From contig NZ_CP047318.1 in the NCBI RefSeq assembly GCF_009857135.1, forward strand, positions 3,534,001-3,598,000: a stretch of 64,000 nt of DNA, in the 5' to 3' direction. The notes beneath the pieces were generated by a model that had not been told where the DNA came from, did not search any database, and saw nothing but the letters and a program-made list of their open reading frames with translations. Below are positions 1 through 8,121 of this stretch, piece by piece; the first letter of the stretch is position 1, and each line of letters begins with the position of its first letter. Origin of the DNA: Streptomyces sp. HM190. Its GTDB lineage: Bacteria > Actinomycetota > Actinomycetes > Streptomycetales > Streptomycetaceae. The translations under genes and the position numbers were made by a program.

Positions 1-35
1 CGGTTGGGGCGGGTGCGGGTCCGTTCTGGTTTCTC

Positions 36-141
36 GCGCGGTTCCCCGCGCCCCTGGAGGGACGGGCATGCGGCCCGCCCTCCCCCTTAGAAAAGCACGG
101 GGCGCAGCCGCGAGCGCTTTCGGGGGCGCGGGGAACCGCGC
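36..141. repeat. Dispersed Streptomyces-type inverted repeat element (left copy)
   Basis: A 19-nt arm at 36-54 (gcgcggttccccgcgcccc) is perfectly complementary to 123-141, with about 68 nt between. The interior holds a CACGGGGCGCAGCC block. The same arm and the same interior block recur near 60.8 kb, at the other flank of the biosynthetic cluster. No coding gene is visible before the thiolase; the rest of 142-345 is GC-rich leader ending in a GGAG ribosome site. I infer an intergenic, MITE-like repeat family of Streptomyces rather than a simple terminator. Confidence 0.6.
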
Positions 142-345
142 GAACGGCCCCCACCCACCCGCGCCCGCCCAAGCGCACGCGCCCCCGAGCCATGAGGCGC
201 CCGACCCGAAAAAGCAAGCGCTTAGAAAAGTGCGGTCGGAGTCACACCCCCATGCCCGTGACCTTGACCATACGTACGGGTAACTTCCCCCACAGCCCTG
301 CCCCGCGCGACCAGGGGGCACCGTCTGTACGCCAATGGAGCCGTG

Positions 346-1566
346 ATGCCCGAAGCCGTGATCGTCTCAGCCGCCCGCTCCCCCATCGGCCGCGCCTTCA
401 AGGGCTCGCTCAAGGACCTGCGCCCCGACGACCTGACCGCCACCATCATCCAGGCGGCCCTGGACAAGATCCCGGCTCTGGACCCCAAGGACATCGACGA
501 CCTGATGCTCGGCTGCGGTCTGCCCGGCGGCGAGCAGGGCCACAACCTCGGCCGGATCGTCGCCGTACAGATGGGCATGGACCACCTGCCGGGCTGCACC
601 GTCACCCGTTACTGCTCCTCCTCGCTGCAGACCTCCCGCATGGCCCTGCACGCCATCAAGGCCGGTGAGGGCGACGTCTTCATCTCGGCCGGCGTCGAGA
701 TGGTGTCCCGCAGCGTGAAGGGCACCAGCGACGGCATGCCCGACACCCACAACCCGGTCTTCGCCGAGGCGGAGGCCCGCACGGAGGCCGTGTCGAAGTC
801 GGTCGGCGCCTCCTGGCACGACCCGCGCGAGGACGGCCTGCTCCCCGACGCCTACATCTCGATGGGCCAGACCGCCGAGAACCTGGCCCGTTCCTGGGGT
901 GTGACCCGCGCGGACATGGACGAGTTCGGCGTCCGTTCGCAGAACCTCGCCGAGGAAGCCATCAAGAAGGGCTTCTGGGAGCGCGAGATCACCCCGGTGA
1001 CGCTGCCCGACGGCACCGTGGTCGCCAAGGACGACGGCCCCCGCGCCGGCGTCACCCTGGAGGCCGTGCAGGGGCTGAAGCCGGTCTTCCGCGAGGACGG
1101 CCTGGTCACCGCCGGCAACTGCTGCCCGCTCAACGACGGCGCCGCCGCCCTCGTGATCATGTCCGACACCAAGGCCCGCGAGCTGGGCCTGACCCCGCTC
1201 GCCCGGATCGTCTCGACCGGCGTGTCCGGCCTGTCCCCCGAGATCATGGGCTACGGCCCGGTGGAGGCGTCCAAGCAGGCCCTCTCCCGCGCCGGCCTGA
1301 CCATCGACGACATCGACCTCGTCGAGATCAACGAGGCGTTCGCCGCCCAGGTGATCCCCTCCTACCGCGACCTGGACATCCCGCTGGAGAAGCTGAACGT
1401 GAACGGCGGCGCCATCGCCGTCGGCCACCCCTTCGGCATGACCGGCGCCCGCATCACCGGCACCCTGATCAACTCGCTCCAGTTCCACGACAAGCAGTTC
1501 GGCCTGGAGACGATGTGCGTCGGCGGCGGCCAGGGCATGGCGATGGTCATCGAGCGCCTCAGCTGA
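346..1566 (+). CDS. Acetyl-CoA C-acyltransferase (thiolase)
   Basis: A 406-residue thiolase of normal length that joins or cleaves 3-ketoacyl-CoA with CoA, in fatty acid beta-oxidation or acetoacetyl-CoA formation. The N-terminal half carries the nucleophilic Cys in RYCSSSLQ (about residue 92). The C-terminal half carries the acid/base His in VGHPFGMTGAR and the second catalytic Cys in CVGGGQG. A GTG lies one codon upstream at 343, but GGAG at 337-340 is spaced better for ATG 346. It stands alone and is followed by a clear terminator. It looks like primary metabolism outside the biosynthetic cluster; whether it is degradative (FadA) or biosynthetic cannot be told from sequence. Confidence 0.95.
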   Translation: MPEAVIVSAARSPIGRAFKGSLKDLRPDDLTATIIQAALDKIPALDPKDIDDLMLGCGLPGGEQGHNLGRIVAVQMGMDHLPGCTVTRYCSSSLQTSRMALHAIKAGEGDVFISAGVEMVSRSVKGTSDGMPDTHNPVFAEAEARTEAVSKSVGASWHDPREDGLLPDAYISMGQTAENLARSWGVTRADMDEFGVRSQNLAEEAIKKGFWEREITPVTLPDGTVVAKDDGPRAGVTLEAVQGLKPVFREDGLVTAGNCCPLNDGAAALVIMSDTKARELGLTPLARIVSTGVSGLSPEIMGYGPVEASKQALSRAGLTIDDIDLVEINEAFAAQVIPSYRDLDIPLEKLNVNGGAIAVGHPFGMTGARITGTLINSLQFHDKQFGLETMCVGGGQGMAMVIERLS

Positions 1567-1606
1567 CCCCTCGACCGTAGCCGCGCGGAGACCCACCGTG
1601 ACGGTG

Positions 1607-1648
1607 CGGCCCGGAGTCCCCGGAATCCCCGGGGCTCCGGGCCGTTTT
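1607..1648 (+). terminator. Rho-independent-like terminator after the thiolase
   Basis: The hairpin arm CGGCCCGGAGTCCCCGG pairs with CCGGGGCTCCGGGCCG (one bulged base) and is followed directly by TTTTGT. It lies 41 nt after the thiolase stop. Confidence 0.8.
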
Positions 1649-1840
1649 GTGATCCAATCTCCCCCAGGATGTGACCTATCTCCCCCCGGGGAGCGATTTA
1701 CGCAGGTCAGAGCCGTTTCACCACGAAACAGCCGGGCAAAGTCCTGTCCCTTTCGTGACGTTACGCACTGACAGCTGGTTAGTCCGCCCTTCAAGCTGAT
1801 GTAGGAAGTCGGGGGTCGACTTTGAACCGGGAGTACGTCA

Positions 1841-2632
1841 GTGAGCGCCATGCCGATCGCCTTGCTGCTCACCACGGCCGCCACCGCCGCCGTGGGCGTC
1901 GCCGTCCTGCGCAGCCTCACCGGGCTGCGCCGTCAGGTCGCCGCTCTGCGGACGGAACTGGCACAGAGCCGTCCCGCCGGTGCGCGGGCCTCCGTGCCCG
2001 CCGCCCGTCCGGCCGCGGACACGGAGGAGATACGCGCCGCCGTGGCCGAGGCGCTCGCCGAGGAACGGGAGCGTGAGCTGGCCGAGGCCCGCGCGTTCTG
2101 GGCCGCCCAGGAGGCGCGTGACGCCTCCGACGCGCCCACGCTGCTGGGTCTGCCCGACAACGAGCTGTATCTGCCCCGGCAGTCCGATTTCGCGGGCATG
2201 GAGCACCTGGAACCGGTGACCGAGCCGAGCCTGGAGGGCGACGAGTTCGCCGGGGAGTCGGCGGAGCTGGCCGCGGCCCGCCGCCGCCACCCCTCGCACC
2301 CCGACTTCGTGCCGGTGCAGTCCCCGGTCACCGACGACCACGAGCGCACCGTCGCCTGTCTGGAGGACCTGGCCGCCTCCCGCACGGAACTGGCCGACGT
2401 CCGCCCCGGTCCCCTCGGCACCCTCGACGTGTACGTCTTCGCCGACGGCACCACGCTGTGCATGACCCCCGGTCACCGGGAGACCGCCGAGCGCCTCGCC
2501 AGGGCTCTCCAGGGCGGTGACACCCCGGTCCTGCTGGGCGGCTCGGGCGTGTCGGGTGCGTACACCCTCACCTTCGAGTGCGGCGACGACATGGTCTACA
2601 TCCTGGCGGACCGGGTCATAGCCTCCCTGTAG
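1841..2632 (+). CDS. Conserved membrane-anchored hypothetical protein
   Basis: I do not recognise a named family. The 263-residue product begins with one hydrophobic stretch (residues about 4-24), followed by a basic, coiled-coil-like segment rich in Ala, Glu and Arg (about 26-95) and then an acidic C-terminal domain of about 150 residues ending in VYILADRVIASL. It looks like a single-pass protein with a cytoplasmic globular part. GTG 1841 is chosen because GGGAG lies 8-10 nt upstream; ATG 1850 is an alternative. It has its own upstream region of about 190 nt after a terminator, so it is probably monocistronic. It has no visible link to the cluster. Confidence 0.7.
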   Translation: MSAMPIALLLTTAATAAVGVAVLRSLTGLRRQVAALRTELAQSRPAGARASVPAARPAADTEEIRAAVAEALAEERERELAEARAFWAAQEARDASDAPTLLGLPDNELYLPRQSDFAGMEHLEPVTEPSLEGDEFAGESAELAAARRRHPSHPDFVPVQSPVTDDHERTVACLEDLAASRTELADVRPGPLGTLDVYVFADGTTLCMTPGHRETAERLARALQGGDTPVLLGGSGVSGAYTLTFECGDDMVYILADRVIASL

Positions 2633-2659
2633 GCGACCCGTGCGGGCCGCCCCGCGGGA

Positions 2660-2971
2660 TCACACACCCGCCCTCTTCTGGGCCTCCTCCACCAGCGCCA
2701 CCGCCTCCGCCAGCCCGGCCTCGTCGGCCAGCACGAGCGCGAGATCGTTCCCGGCGACCATCACCTGGTCCGCAGCGGCGAACATGCCCGCGTCCGGCAT
2801 CTCCCGGGGCTCCTGACCGGGCGTCTCCAGCCGCTGGGCACGCAGTGCCAGTTCCCTGGCCAGCCCCAGTGCCTCCGCGGCGGCGCCCCGTTGCAGCCGG
2901 CTCTGCGGCGCGGCCCGCAACCGGTCGGCGAAATGGTCCACGGCACGGGTCAGCGGCGTCGTATCAAGCAC
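2660..2971 (-). CDS. Small conserved hypothetical protein
   Basis: A 103-residue, helical, Ala/Leu/Glu-rich acidic protein with no recognised domain, no signal peptide and no membrane segment. The GTG at 2971 (VLDTTPL...) is preferred because homologous small actinobacterial proteins typically begin at such a motif. An in-frame ATG at 3019 would add 16 residues, and neither start has a strong ribosome site. It converges on the preceding gene with only a 27-nt gap and diverges from the DUF4287 gene. Function unknown. Confidence 0.55.
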   Translation of the reverse strand: MLDTTPLTRAVDHFADRLRAAPQSRLQRGAAAEALGLARELALRAQRLETPGQEPREMPDAGMFAAADQVMVAGNDLALVLADEAGLAEAVALVEEAQKRAGV

Positions 2972-3074
2972 GCCGCGAGCGTACGCGCACGAACCGGACT
3001 GTTGCCAACACGCCGCCACTCAGGCAACGTGACCTGAAGGACCGGCTTACATTCCCTTTCGTCCGGAGGCGCCG

Positions 3075-3305
3075 ATGTCCCAAGTCTTCTCCGAGGAGAC
3101 CCATCGCAACCTGCTCGCCCGCATCCCCCAATGCACCGGTCGTGAAGTCGCCGACTGGCTGCGCAAAGTCGATGAAGGCCCCGCTCTCTTCAACTTCGAG
3201 GAGAAGGTCAGCTGGCTCCGGCACGAGTACGACCTCGCGTACGGCCACGCCAAAGCGATCGTTCATGAGTACGACCTGAGGAGGGCCGCGAGGAAGCTCC
3301 GCTGA
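3075..3305 (+). CDS. DUF4287 domain protein
   Basis: A 76-residue basic protein that is essentially one DUF4287 domain: an N-terminal helix with THRNLLARIP, then VADWLRKVDEG, FEEKVSWLRHEYDLAYGHAKAIVHEYD and a basic tail. The molecular function of the family is not known. GGAGG 9-14 nt before ATG 3075 fixes the start. A strong bidirectional hairpin follows. Part of the conserved chromosome. Confidence 0.85.
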   Translation: MSQVFSEETHRNLLARIPQCTGREVADWLRKVDEGPALFNFEEKVSWLRHEYDLAYGHAKAIVHEYDLRRAARKLR

Positions 3306-3320
3306 GGGCGCCGAGACACC

Positions 3321-3360
3321 GCGAAGGGCCCCCCGACCGTGAGGTCCGGGGGCCCTTCGC
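3321..3360. terminator. Bidirectional terminator between convergent genes
   Basis: The arm GCGAAGGGCCCCCCGACC pairs with GGTCCGGGGGCCCTTCGC around a short loop. It sits between the DUF4287 gene on the plus strand and the Bax1 gene on the minus strand, so it can end both transcripts. Confidence 0.75.
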
Positions 3361-3405
3361 CCTGCTGCTGCGGGAGGGCGGGCGCGGGCCCGCCTCCTGC
3401 TGCTG

Positions 3406-4287
3406 CTAGTCGTCGCCGCTGAAGATGGCGACCAGACGGAGCATCTCGATGTAGATCCACACGAGGGTCATGGTGAGGCCGAACGCGGCCAGCCAGGACT
3501 CCTCACGCGGGGCGCCGTACGCGATGCCGTCCTCGATCTGCTTGAAGTCGAGGGTCAGGAAGAACGCGCCGAGCAGGATCGCGATGATGCCGACGACCGC
3601 GCCGAGCGGGCCCATGCTGCGCAGACCGCCGTCGGGGGCGACACCGAACACGACCAGCAGCAGGTTGACCGCCATCACCAGGATGAACGCGACCGCGATG
3701 GTCAGACCGACACGGGCGTACCGTGCGGTGACCCGGATCCAGCCGGCCTTGTAGACCAGGAGGGTGGCGCCGGAGACGGCCATGGTGCCGAGCACCGCCT
3801 GGAAGGGCGCGCCGTCCCACTGGCTGTTGAACATCTCGCTGATCACGCCGAGGAACACGCCCTCGAAGGCGGCGTACGCGAGGATCAGCGCGGGCGCGGC
3901 CTTGCGCTTGAAGGACTGCACCATCGCCAGGACGAACGCGATCAGCGCGGCCCCGATGGCCAGGCCGTAGCTGCCGGGCGAGACCGGCAGGAGGGTCCAG
4001 GCGAGGACGGCGCCGACGACGACCGTGCCGAGGGTCAGGCCCGTGCGCATGACGACGTCGTCCATCGTCATACGGCCGGCGGTGACCGGTGCCTGCGGCG
4101 GGGCGCCGTGCTGCAGGTCCTGCTGGGCGTACGGGTTCGTCGCGTAGGGGTTGGCGCCCTGCGGGGCGTACGGGTTGGCCTGCGTGCCGACAGCTGCTCC
4201 CCCGGCCTGCGGCGCGGTGTTGAAGCCCGCGTAGCCGTTGTCGCGGCTGAACCCCCGTCGCGAGAAGACCGGGTTGCTGCTCCTCAT
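3406..4287 (-). CDS. Bax inhibitor-1/YccA family membrane protein
   Basis: A 293-residue protein. The cytoplasmic N-terminus (about residues 1-75) contains NPYA-type repeats rich in Pro, Tyr and Asn, followed by seven hydrophobic segments of the Bax1-I/YccA fold (for example MVQSFKRKAAPALILAYAAFEGVFLG). The family forms calcium-leak-like channels or modulates membrane proteases; the role in Streptomyces is not defined. ATG 4287 is preceded by GGAGGAG, which rules out the longer reading frame upstream. It is transcribed away from the cluster from the roughly 370-nt divergent region at 4288-4656. Confidence 0.9.
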   Translation of the reverse strand: MRSSNPVFSRRGFSRDNGYAGFNTAPQAGGAAVGTQANPYAPQGANPYATNPYAQQDLQHGAPPQAPVTAGRMTMDDVVMRTGLTLGTVVVGAVLAWTLLPVSPGSYGLAIGAALIAFVLAMVQSFKRKAAPALILAYAAFEGVFLGVISEMFNSQWDGAPFQAVLGTMAVSGATLLVYKAGWIRVTARYARVGLTIAVAFILVMAVNLLLVVFGVAPDGGLRSMGPLGAVVGIIAILLGAFFLTLDFKQIEDGIAYGAPREESWLAAFGLTMTLVWIYIEMLRLVAIFSGDD

Positions 4288-4656
4288 TTCACTCCTCCAT
4301 GGCCACCCTGCGTGGCCTTGGCTCAAGAGTAATAGGTAGGCAAAGGGATTGACTCTAGTGCTCAAGGAGGATCTTTCCCCTGCCATGTCATCGAACACGC
4401 TACGCGTCTCCCTGATTCCCCGCCGCGACCCCGGCAACCCCTGACCAAGCCGCTACCACCTCGCGACCGTTCGGAGATCAACCGGGGGGTGCGCTCGTCC
4501 GTCGAGGCGGACTCCAGCGCTCCTCCGGCCGGACGGGGGCGGGGCGGGAACCGGGCGGGAGGGAAAGGGGAGGCGGGTCTGCGACCTTTCGGGTGCCGGC
4601 GGAAAGCACACGGCGAACCGGGGGACGACCCCCAGGAACCTAAGGAGAGGGATCCG
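4288..4656. other. Divergent intergenic region
   Basis: This lies between the minus-strand Bax1 gene and the plus-strand YbaK-like gene. The first 80 nt (4320-4400) are the least GC-rich part and probably contain the Bax1 promoter. The 4500-4630 part is GC-rich leader ending in AAGGAG. I see no gene or RNA in it. Confidence 0.5.
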
Positions 4657-5229
4657 GTGCCTACCTTGCTCGACACCGACCGCTCACGCGGTGAGACGCC
4701 CGGCGCGTCGCCCGCGCCCGCCCCGGAGACCACCGCTCCCGCCACGGAGCACTCCCGTGACTGGCCGCGCCTGCTGACCACGTTCGACCTGCGGGGAGCC
4801 CGCTACCGGGTCGTCCCGCACGCGCCGGAGGACCGTGTCGAGGAGGCCAGCAGGCTCCGGGGCAGCCCGCTGGAGCAGTCGGCCCGGTGCCTCATGGTCC
4901 GGGTCAGGCGCGGCCGCCGTGTCATCCGGGACGTCGTCGCGGTGGTACCGGGCGACCGGACGGTCGACCTGGTCGCGGTGGCCCGGCTGTTCGGCGGCAC
5001 GGCGGCCTCGTTCACCCCGCCGGAGGAGGCCGAGCGGCTCAGCGGGACCCCACGGGGCGCGGTCCTCCCCTTCGCCTGCGGCCCGGAGCTGGAGCTCGCG
5101 GTCGATCCGGCGCTGCTGGAGCACGAGGAGATCTTCTTCACCGCGGGCCGCCTCGACCTCTCGGTCGCGATCCGGACCGAGGACTACAAGGTGCTCGCCC
5201 GCCCCCGGGTGGCGCCGATCGCCGGCTGA
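4657..5229 (+). CDS. YbaK/prolyl-tRNA editing-domain protein
   Basis: A 190-residue protein. The first ~35 residues are a Pro/Ala-rich extension; the rest matches the YbaK/EbsC aminoacyl-tRNA deacylase fold (RYRVVPHAPEDRVEEASRLRGSPLEQSARCLMVRV, then a central strand-rich core ending in IRTEDYKVLARP). Such proteins hydrolyse mischarged tRNA in trans. The usual catalytic Lys is not obvious (RVRRGRR replaces it), so activity is uncertain. AAGGAGAG sits 8 nt before GTG 4657. It is followed at 400 nt by the FMN reductase gene, so co-transcription is not assured. Confidence 0.75.
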   Translation: MPTLLDTDRSRGETPGASPAPAPETTAPATEHSRDWPRLLTTFDLRGARYRVVPHAPEDRVEEASRLRGSPLEQSARCLMVRVRRGRRVIRDVVAVVPGDRTVDLVAVARLFGGTAASFTPPEEAERLSGTPRGAVLPFACGPELELAVDPALLEHEEIFFTAGRLDLSVAIRTEDYKVLARPRVAPIAG

Positions 5230-5634
5230 GCCGACGCCCCCGCCGGGCCGCCGGCGCCACCACGGCACCGACGCGGCCCCCGGCGCCCCGGCCGGTGGTC
5301 CCCCGGCCGGCCGGGGCCCGTACTCCGCCGGAGCACCACACCCCCCACGCCGGCGGTCCTCACCCCCGCAGTCCCGGAGCAACCGGGCCCCACCCCCCGC
5401 CTCCGGGTCCCGCGCGAGACGGTTCTCCCCCGTCCGTCTCGGCGCGGGGCCCGGGATCTCCCCGGCCGCCCCGCCCGTCTCCCGTGCCGTGCCGCACGCG
5501 GCAGCGCACGGGAGACGGGCGGGAACGGGACGGGAACGGGACGGGAACGGGCCCCGGCATGCTCGGCATTCCATGACCGCAGCCGGGTCGCGTGCCCGGA
5601 AGGAACCAAGGAACCTCGGAGAGGACTCACACCC
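5230..5634. other. GC-rich intergenic region with short tandem repeats
   Basis: 405 nt without a credible gene. At about 5519-5551 an 11-nt unit GGGAACGGGAC is tandemly repeated three times; several short inverted repeats precede it. The final 20 nt hold the GGAGAGGA ribosome site of the next gene. Confidence 0.5.
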
Positions 5635-6213
5635 ATGCCCAAGATCGTGCTCGCCTCCGGCAGCATCCGCCGGGAGTCGGCGAACGCCGCAGTGATCGCC
5701 ACCGTCCGGCGGCTGCTGGAGCAGCGGGACGAGAGCTACGAGGTGACGGAGCTGTCGCTGCGTCACTTCCCGCTGTTCGACGAGGACCTGGAGAGCGACG
5801 GCGGCACACCCGAACTGCTCGCCGCGAAGGCGCAGGTCGCGTCCGCCGACGCGCTGATCATCAGCAGCCCCGCCTACAACGGCTACCCGTCGGGCGTCCT
5901 CAAGAACGCCCTGGACTGGCTGTCCCGGCCGGGCGACGCGGACCGCGCGCCGCTGGAGGGCCTGCCCACGGCCGTCGTCAGCGCCTCCCCGGGCCCGGCC
6001 GGCGGGGAGAACGTGCAGCCGCACGTCCGTCAGATCCTCGGCAACTGCGGTGCCGCGCTCATCGACTGCGAGCAGGTGGCGGTCGGCAACGCGATCGAGC
6101 TCCGCACGCCCGAGGGCGTCATCACCGAGCCCTCCGTGGTCAAGGCCCTCGACGTCCTGGTCGACGCGGTCGCCGACTACCTCCCGGGCGTTCCCCGGGA
6201 AGCGGCCGCCTAG
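5635..6213 (+). CDS. NAD(P)H-dependent FMN reductase (flavodoxin-like)
   Basis: A 192-residue flavoprotein of the NADPH-dependent FMN reductase family: N-terminal beta-alpha unit LASGSIRRESANAAV (phosphate-binding loop) and the diagnostic SSPAYNGYPSGVLKNALDWLSR near residues 79-100. It would reduce FMN or quinones with NAD(P)H in the cytoplasm. ATG 5635 follows GGAGAGGA with normal spacing. It is the first gene of a short plus-strand series that continues, after a repeat hairpin, with the ATP-grasp-like gene. It could supply reduced flavin to the nearby cluster, but it may equally be housekeeping. Confidence 0.85.
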   Translation: MPKIVLASGSIRRESANAAVIATVRRLLEQRDESYEVTELSLRHFPLFDEDLESDGGTPELLAAKAQVASADALIISSPAYNGYPSGVLKNALDWLSRPGDADRAPLEGLPTAVVSASPGPAGGENVQPHVRQILGNCGAALIDCEQVAVGNAIELRTPEGVITEPSVVKALDVLVDAVADYLPGVPREAAA

Positions 6214-6266
6214 TGCCGCATCAGGCAACGTTCGCCCCGTCGCGGCGTCCGTTGCCTGCCGCGGCA
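6214..6266. repeat. Dispersed intergenic hairpin repeat (degenerate copy)
   Basis: It begins right after a stop codon TAG. TGCCGC...GGCAACG pairs with CGTTGCC...GCGGCA. The interior CAACGTTCGCCCCGTCGCGGC is shared with the element at 56605-56638, which also starts at a TAG stop. This indicates a repeated module that sits immediately behind genes and may act as a terminator or attenuator. Confidence 0.6.
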
Positions 6267-6323
6267 CCAGCCCACCGGGTTCCGGCTCCGGTTCCTCCCC
6301 AACAACAAGAGAGAGGCGGGCTC

Positions 6324-7472
6324 GTGACGATGGCGGGTCGTATCGACGACCGGCGGCTGCTGCTGGTGCTGCCCCGGTACCGGGTCGTCCGGAAGGCCGT
6401 CGCCGCCGGATTCGACGTGTGGTCCCTGTGGGACCCCGGCCTCGCCGACCCGCGGAGCCTGCGCCAGATCGAGGAGGCCTCGCACGAGCTCCTGCTCACG
6501 GACCACTCCGACGAGCAGGGGCTGCGTGCGTTGGTGCGCGCGACCGTGCGGCGGCACGGCATCGGCCATGTGCTGCACCTGTCCGCCGACGACCCGCTGG
6601 ACCTCGTACTGCCGGCGCTGGAGGAGGGCTGGCGGCTGGGCCGGGCCCCCAACCCCCCGTCCGCCGTCCGTGCCCTGAGCAGTGTCCGGCCCGCCCCGCC
6701 CGATCCGCTTCCCCGTCCCGGTCCCTCCGGCCCCGTGCCGCAGTGGCCGGGATTCAGCGTTCAGGCGTTCTCCACGGAGGGGCGACATCAAGTCATCGGG
6801 GTGACCGTCCGCCGCGGTACGGGCCATCTCCACCCGGCCCCGGCCGCCGCCCTGGCGCGCGCCGCGGTGGACCGGCTGGTCAGCCGGACTCTGGACGCGG
6901 CCGGACACCGCTTCGGGCCGGCGCACTTCGAGGTCGCGGCCACCCCGGACGGCCCTCGTGTCCTCGCGGCACGGGCCGGTCTCGGCGGTGACCGCATTCC
7001 GCTGCTCGTGGACGTCGCGCAGGGCCTCGATCTGGAGGCGGCGGTATTCGCCGCCCTCCTCGGCAAGGAGCTGGGGCCGGTGCCCGAGCCCACCTGTTTC
7101 GCCGCGATCGATTTCTTCCGCGTGCCCGCCGGGCGACTGCGCACGGTCGCGGGAATCGACAGCATCTGCGCCCTCCCATATACCCAGGCGGTCAATTTCC
7201 CCTATTCCCCTGGGGACTCCGTTCCTTTTCCGGACGGCACCGGCAACGGATATGTGGTGGTGTCCGGTGCGACCGCGCGGGAGGCGGCTCGGCGCAGCGC
7301 CGACGCGATGGAACTCCTCCGCGTCGACGTGCGGGAGGAAAAGCCGGTCGACGGACCGGTTTTGGAACCGGTCGACGGACCGGTTTTCGAAGCGGTCGGG
7401 AAGCCGGAGGAGGCAACGGGGCGGGTGCTGCGGGAAAGACGGGCGGAAAGGCGGGAAGAGGCGCGGGAATGA
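6324..7472 (+). CDS. Degenerate ATP-grasp-like protein
   Basis: A 382-residue protein. The N-terminus (about 1-120) reads like a pre-ATP-grasp domain (RRLLLVLPRYRVVRKAVAAGFDV, then a GLRALV...GIGHVLHLSADDPLDL block). The region around 190-265 resembles the ATP-grasp C-terminal lobe (HFEVAATPDGPRVLAARAGLGGDRIPLL). The central lobe that normally carries the DK..R motif and the ATP-clasp lysine is shortened to a Pro-rich stretch, and the Mg-binding Glu/Asn pair is not visible. I infer a degenerate or specialised carboxylate-amine ligase relative. GTG 6324 (or ATG 6330) follows GAGAGAGG. The C-terminal tail repeats PVDGPV twice. The next gene encodes the DDHGPS repeat peptide. Confidence 0.6.
   Translation: MTMAGRIDDRRLLLVLPRYRVVRKAVAAGFDVWSLWDPGLADPRSLRQIEEASHELLLTDHSDEQGLRALVRATVRRHGIGHVLHLSADDPLDLVLPALEEGWRLGRAPNPPSAVRALSSVRPAPPDPLPRPGPSGPVPQWPGFSVQAFSTEGRHQVIGVTVRRGTGHLHPAPAAALARAAVDRLVSRTLDAAGHRFGPAHFEVAATPDGPRVLAARAGLGGDRIPLLVDVAQGLDLEAAVFAALLGKELGPVPEPTCFAAIDFFRVPAGRLRTVAGIDSICALPYTQAVNFPYSPGDSVPFPDGTGNGYVVVSGATAREAARRSADAMELLRVDVREEKPVDGPVLEPVDGPVFEAVGKPEEATGRVLRERRAERREEARE
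7344..7387 (+). repeat. Direct repeat of 20 nt inside the ATP-grasp-like gene
   Basis: CCGGTCGACGGACCGGTTTT occurs at 7344-7363 and again at 7368-7387, a 24-nt period that keeps frame and encodes the PVDGPV duplication. Each unit is itself partly palindromic (ACCGG...CCGGT). Confidence 0.75.
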
Positions 7473-7603
7473 GGCGGTAACGGTGCGGTTTTCCCAGCTC
7501 AGAGGCGAGGAAGACGCAGGTCGGGAGAGAGGAACGGCACGGGAGGAGGTACTGGAAATGTCGGTGGTGTCAGAGGAGATGACACCCACCGAGGGGGCAG
7601 AGA

Positions 7604-7915
7604 ATGCGCGGCAAGATGACCGGCGTGATCGGCGTTATCGCTACGGCTGGCATGTGGGGGATTGCTGTGACAGGTCCGGTCGGCTCTCTTCTGGCGGACG
7701 ACCACGGGCCCTCCGGACCGTCCGCGCGAGTCGTCCTGGCCGACGACCACGGCCCGTCGGTCGCGCCGTTCGACGACCACGGCCCCTCGGTCGCGTCCGC
7801 CTCCGGCCCGCTGAACGACGACCACGGGCCGTCGGTGGCGTCCGCGTCGGGCCCGCTGAACGACGACCACGGGCCGTCGGTGGTGCGGCGGACGCCCGTG
7901 CTCCAGGCCGCGTGA
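7604..7915 (+). CDS. DDHGPS-repeat peptide; candidate RiPP precursor or secreted repeat peptide
   Basis: A 103-residue peptide. Residues 1-30 are a short basic start and a hydrophobic core ending GSLLA, resembling a Sec signal peptide. The rest is five copies of DDHGPS at residues 32, 47, 57, 72 and 87 (spacing 15, 10, 15, 15). Three repeats show Ser followed by exactly four residues and then Asp-Asp, a spacing reminiscent of ester-linked graspetide cores (Thr/Ser, four residues, acidic pair). GAGGGGG precedes ATG 7604. It lies 131 nt after the ATP-grasp-like gene and is followed by a terminator. I do not recognise the family; the signal-like N-terminus argues against a simple graspetide leader. 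Confidence 0.6.
   Translation: MRGKMTGVIGVIATAGMWGIAVTGPVGSLLADDHGPSGPSARVVLADDHGPSVAPFDDHGPSVASASGPLNDDHGPSVASASGPLNDDHGPSVVRRTPVLQAA
7697..7879 (+). repeat. In-frame tandem repeats encoding DDHGPS
   Basis: The GACGACCACGGGCC(C/G)TC block recurs five times. The last two full units (45 nt each) are nearly identical, including the encoded VASASGPLN linker, which suggests recent duplication. Confidence 0.8.
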
Positions 7916-8015
7916 GCCACCCTGTACGTCGTTCCACCTGACAGCCACCGCGTCACGGGCGGGCTTGCCCGCCGGTTTCCCGGTGGGCACGGGCGGCGGC
8001 AGACGGGAGCCGTTG

Positions 8016-8047
8016 CGGGCCCCGGCCTCGGAAGAGGCCGGGGCCCG
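8016..8047. terminator. Bidirectional terminator
   Basis: CGGGCCCCGGCCTC pairs perfectly with GAGGCCGGGGCCCG around a GGAA loop. It lies between the convergent repeat-peptide gene and the AfsR-like regulator gene. Confidence 0.75.
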
Positions 8048-8121
8048 ACGTCCGTTCCGGCACCGGCCGTCCGGTGCCGTGGGCCGGTCCGAGGGGGCCG
8101 GTGCGAGGGTTCGGGGCCGGT

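Noticed and set aside
367..1920. Long open frame antisense to the thiolase, and similar long antisense frames across the window
   Set aside because: High GC content creates long mirror frames. They lack ribosome sites and family motifs, while the opposite strand encodes well-conserved enzymes.
7604..7915. Lanthipeptide or lasso peptide precursor
   Set aside because: No Cys residues for lanthionines, and no cyclase, McjB/McjC or RRE-type genes nearby.
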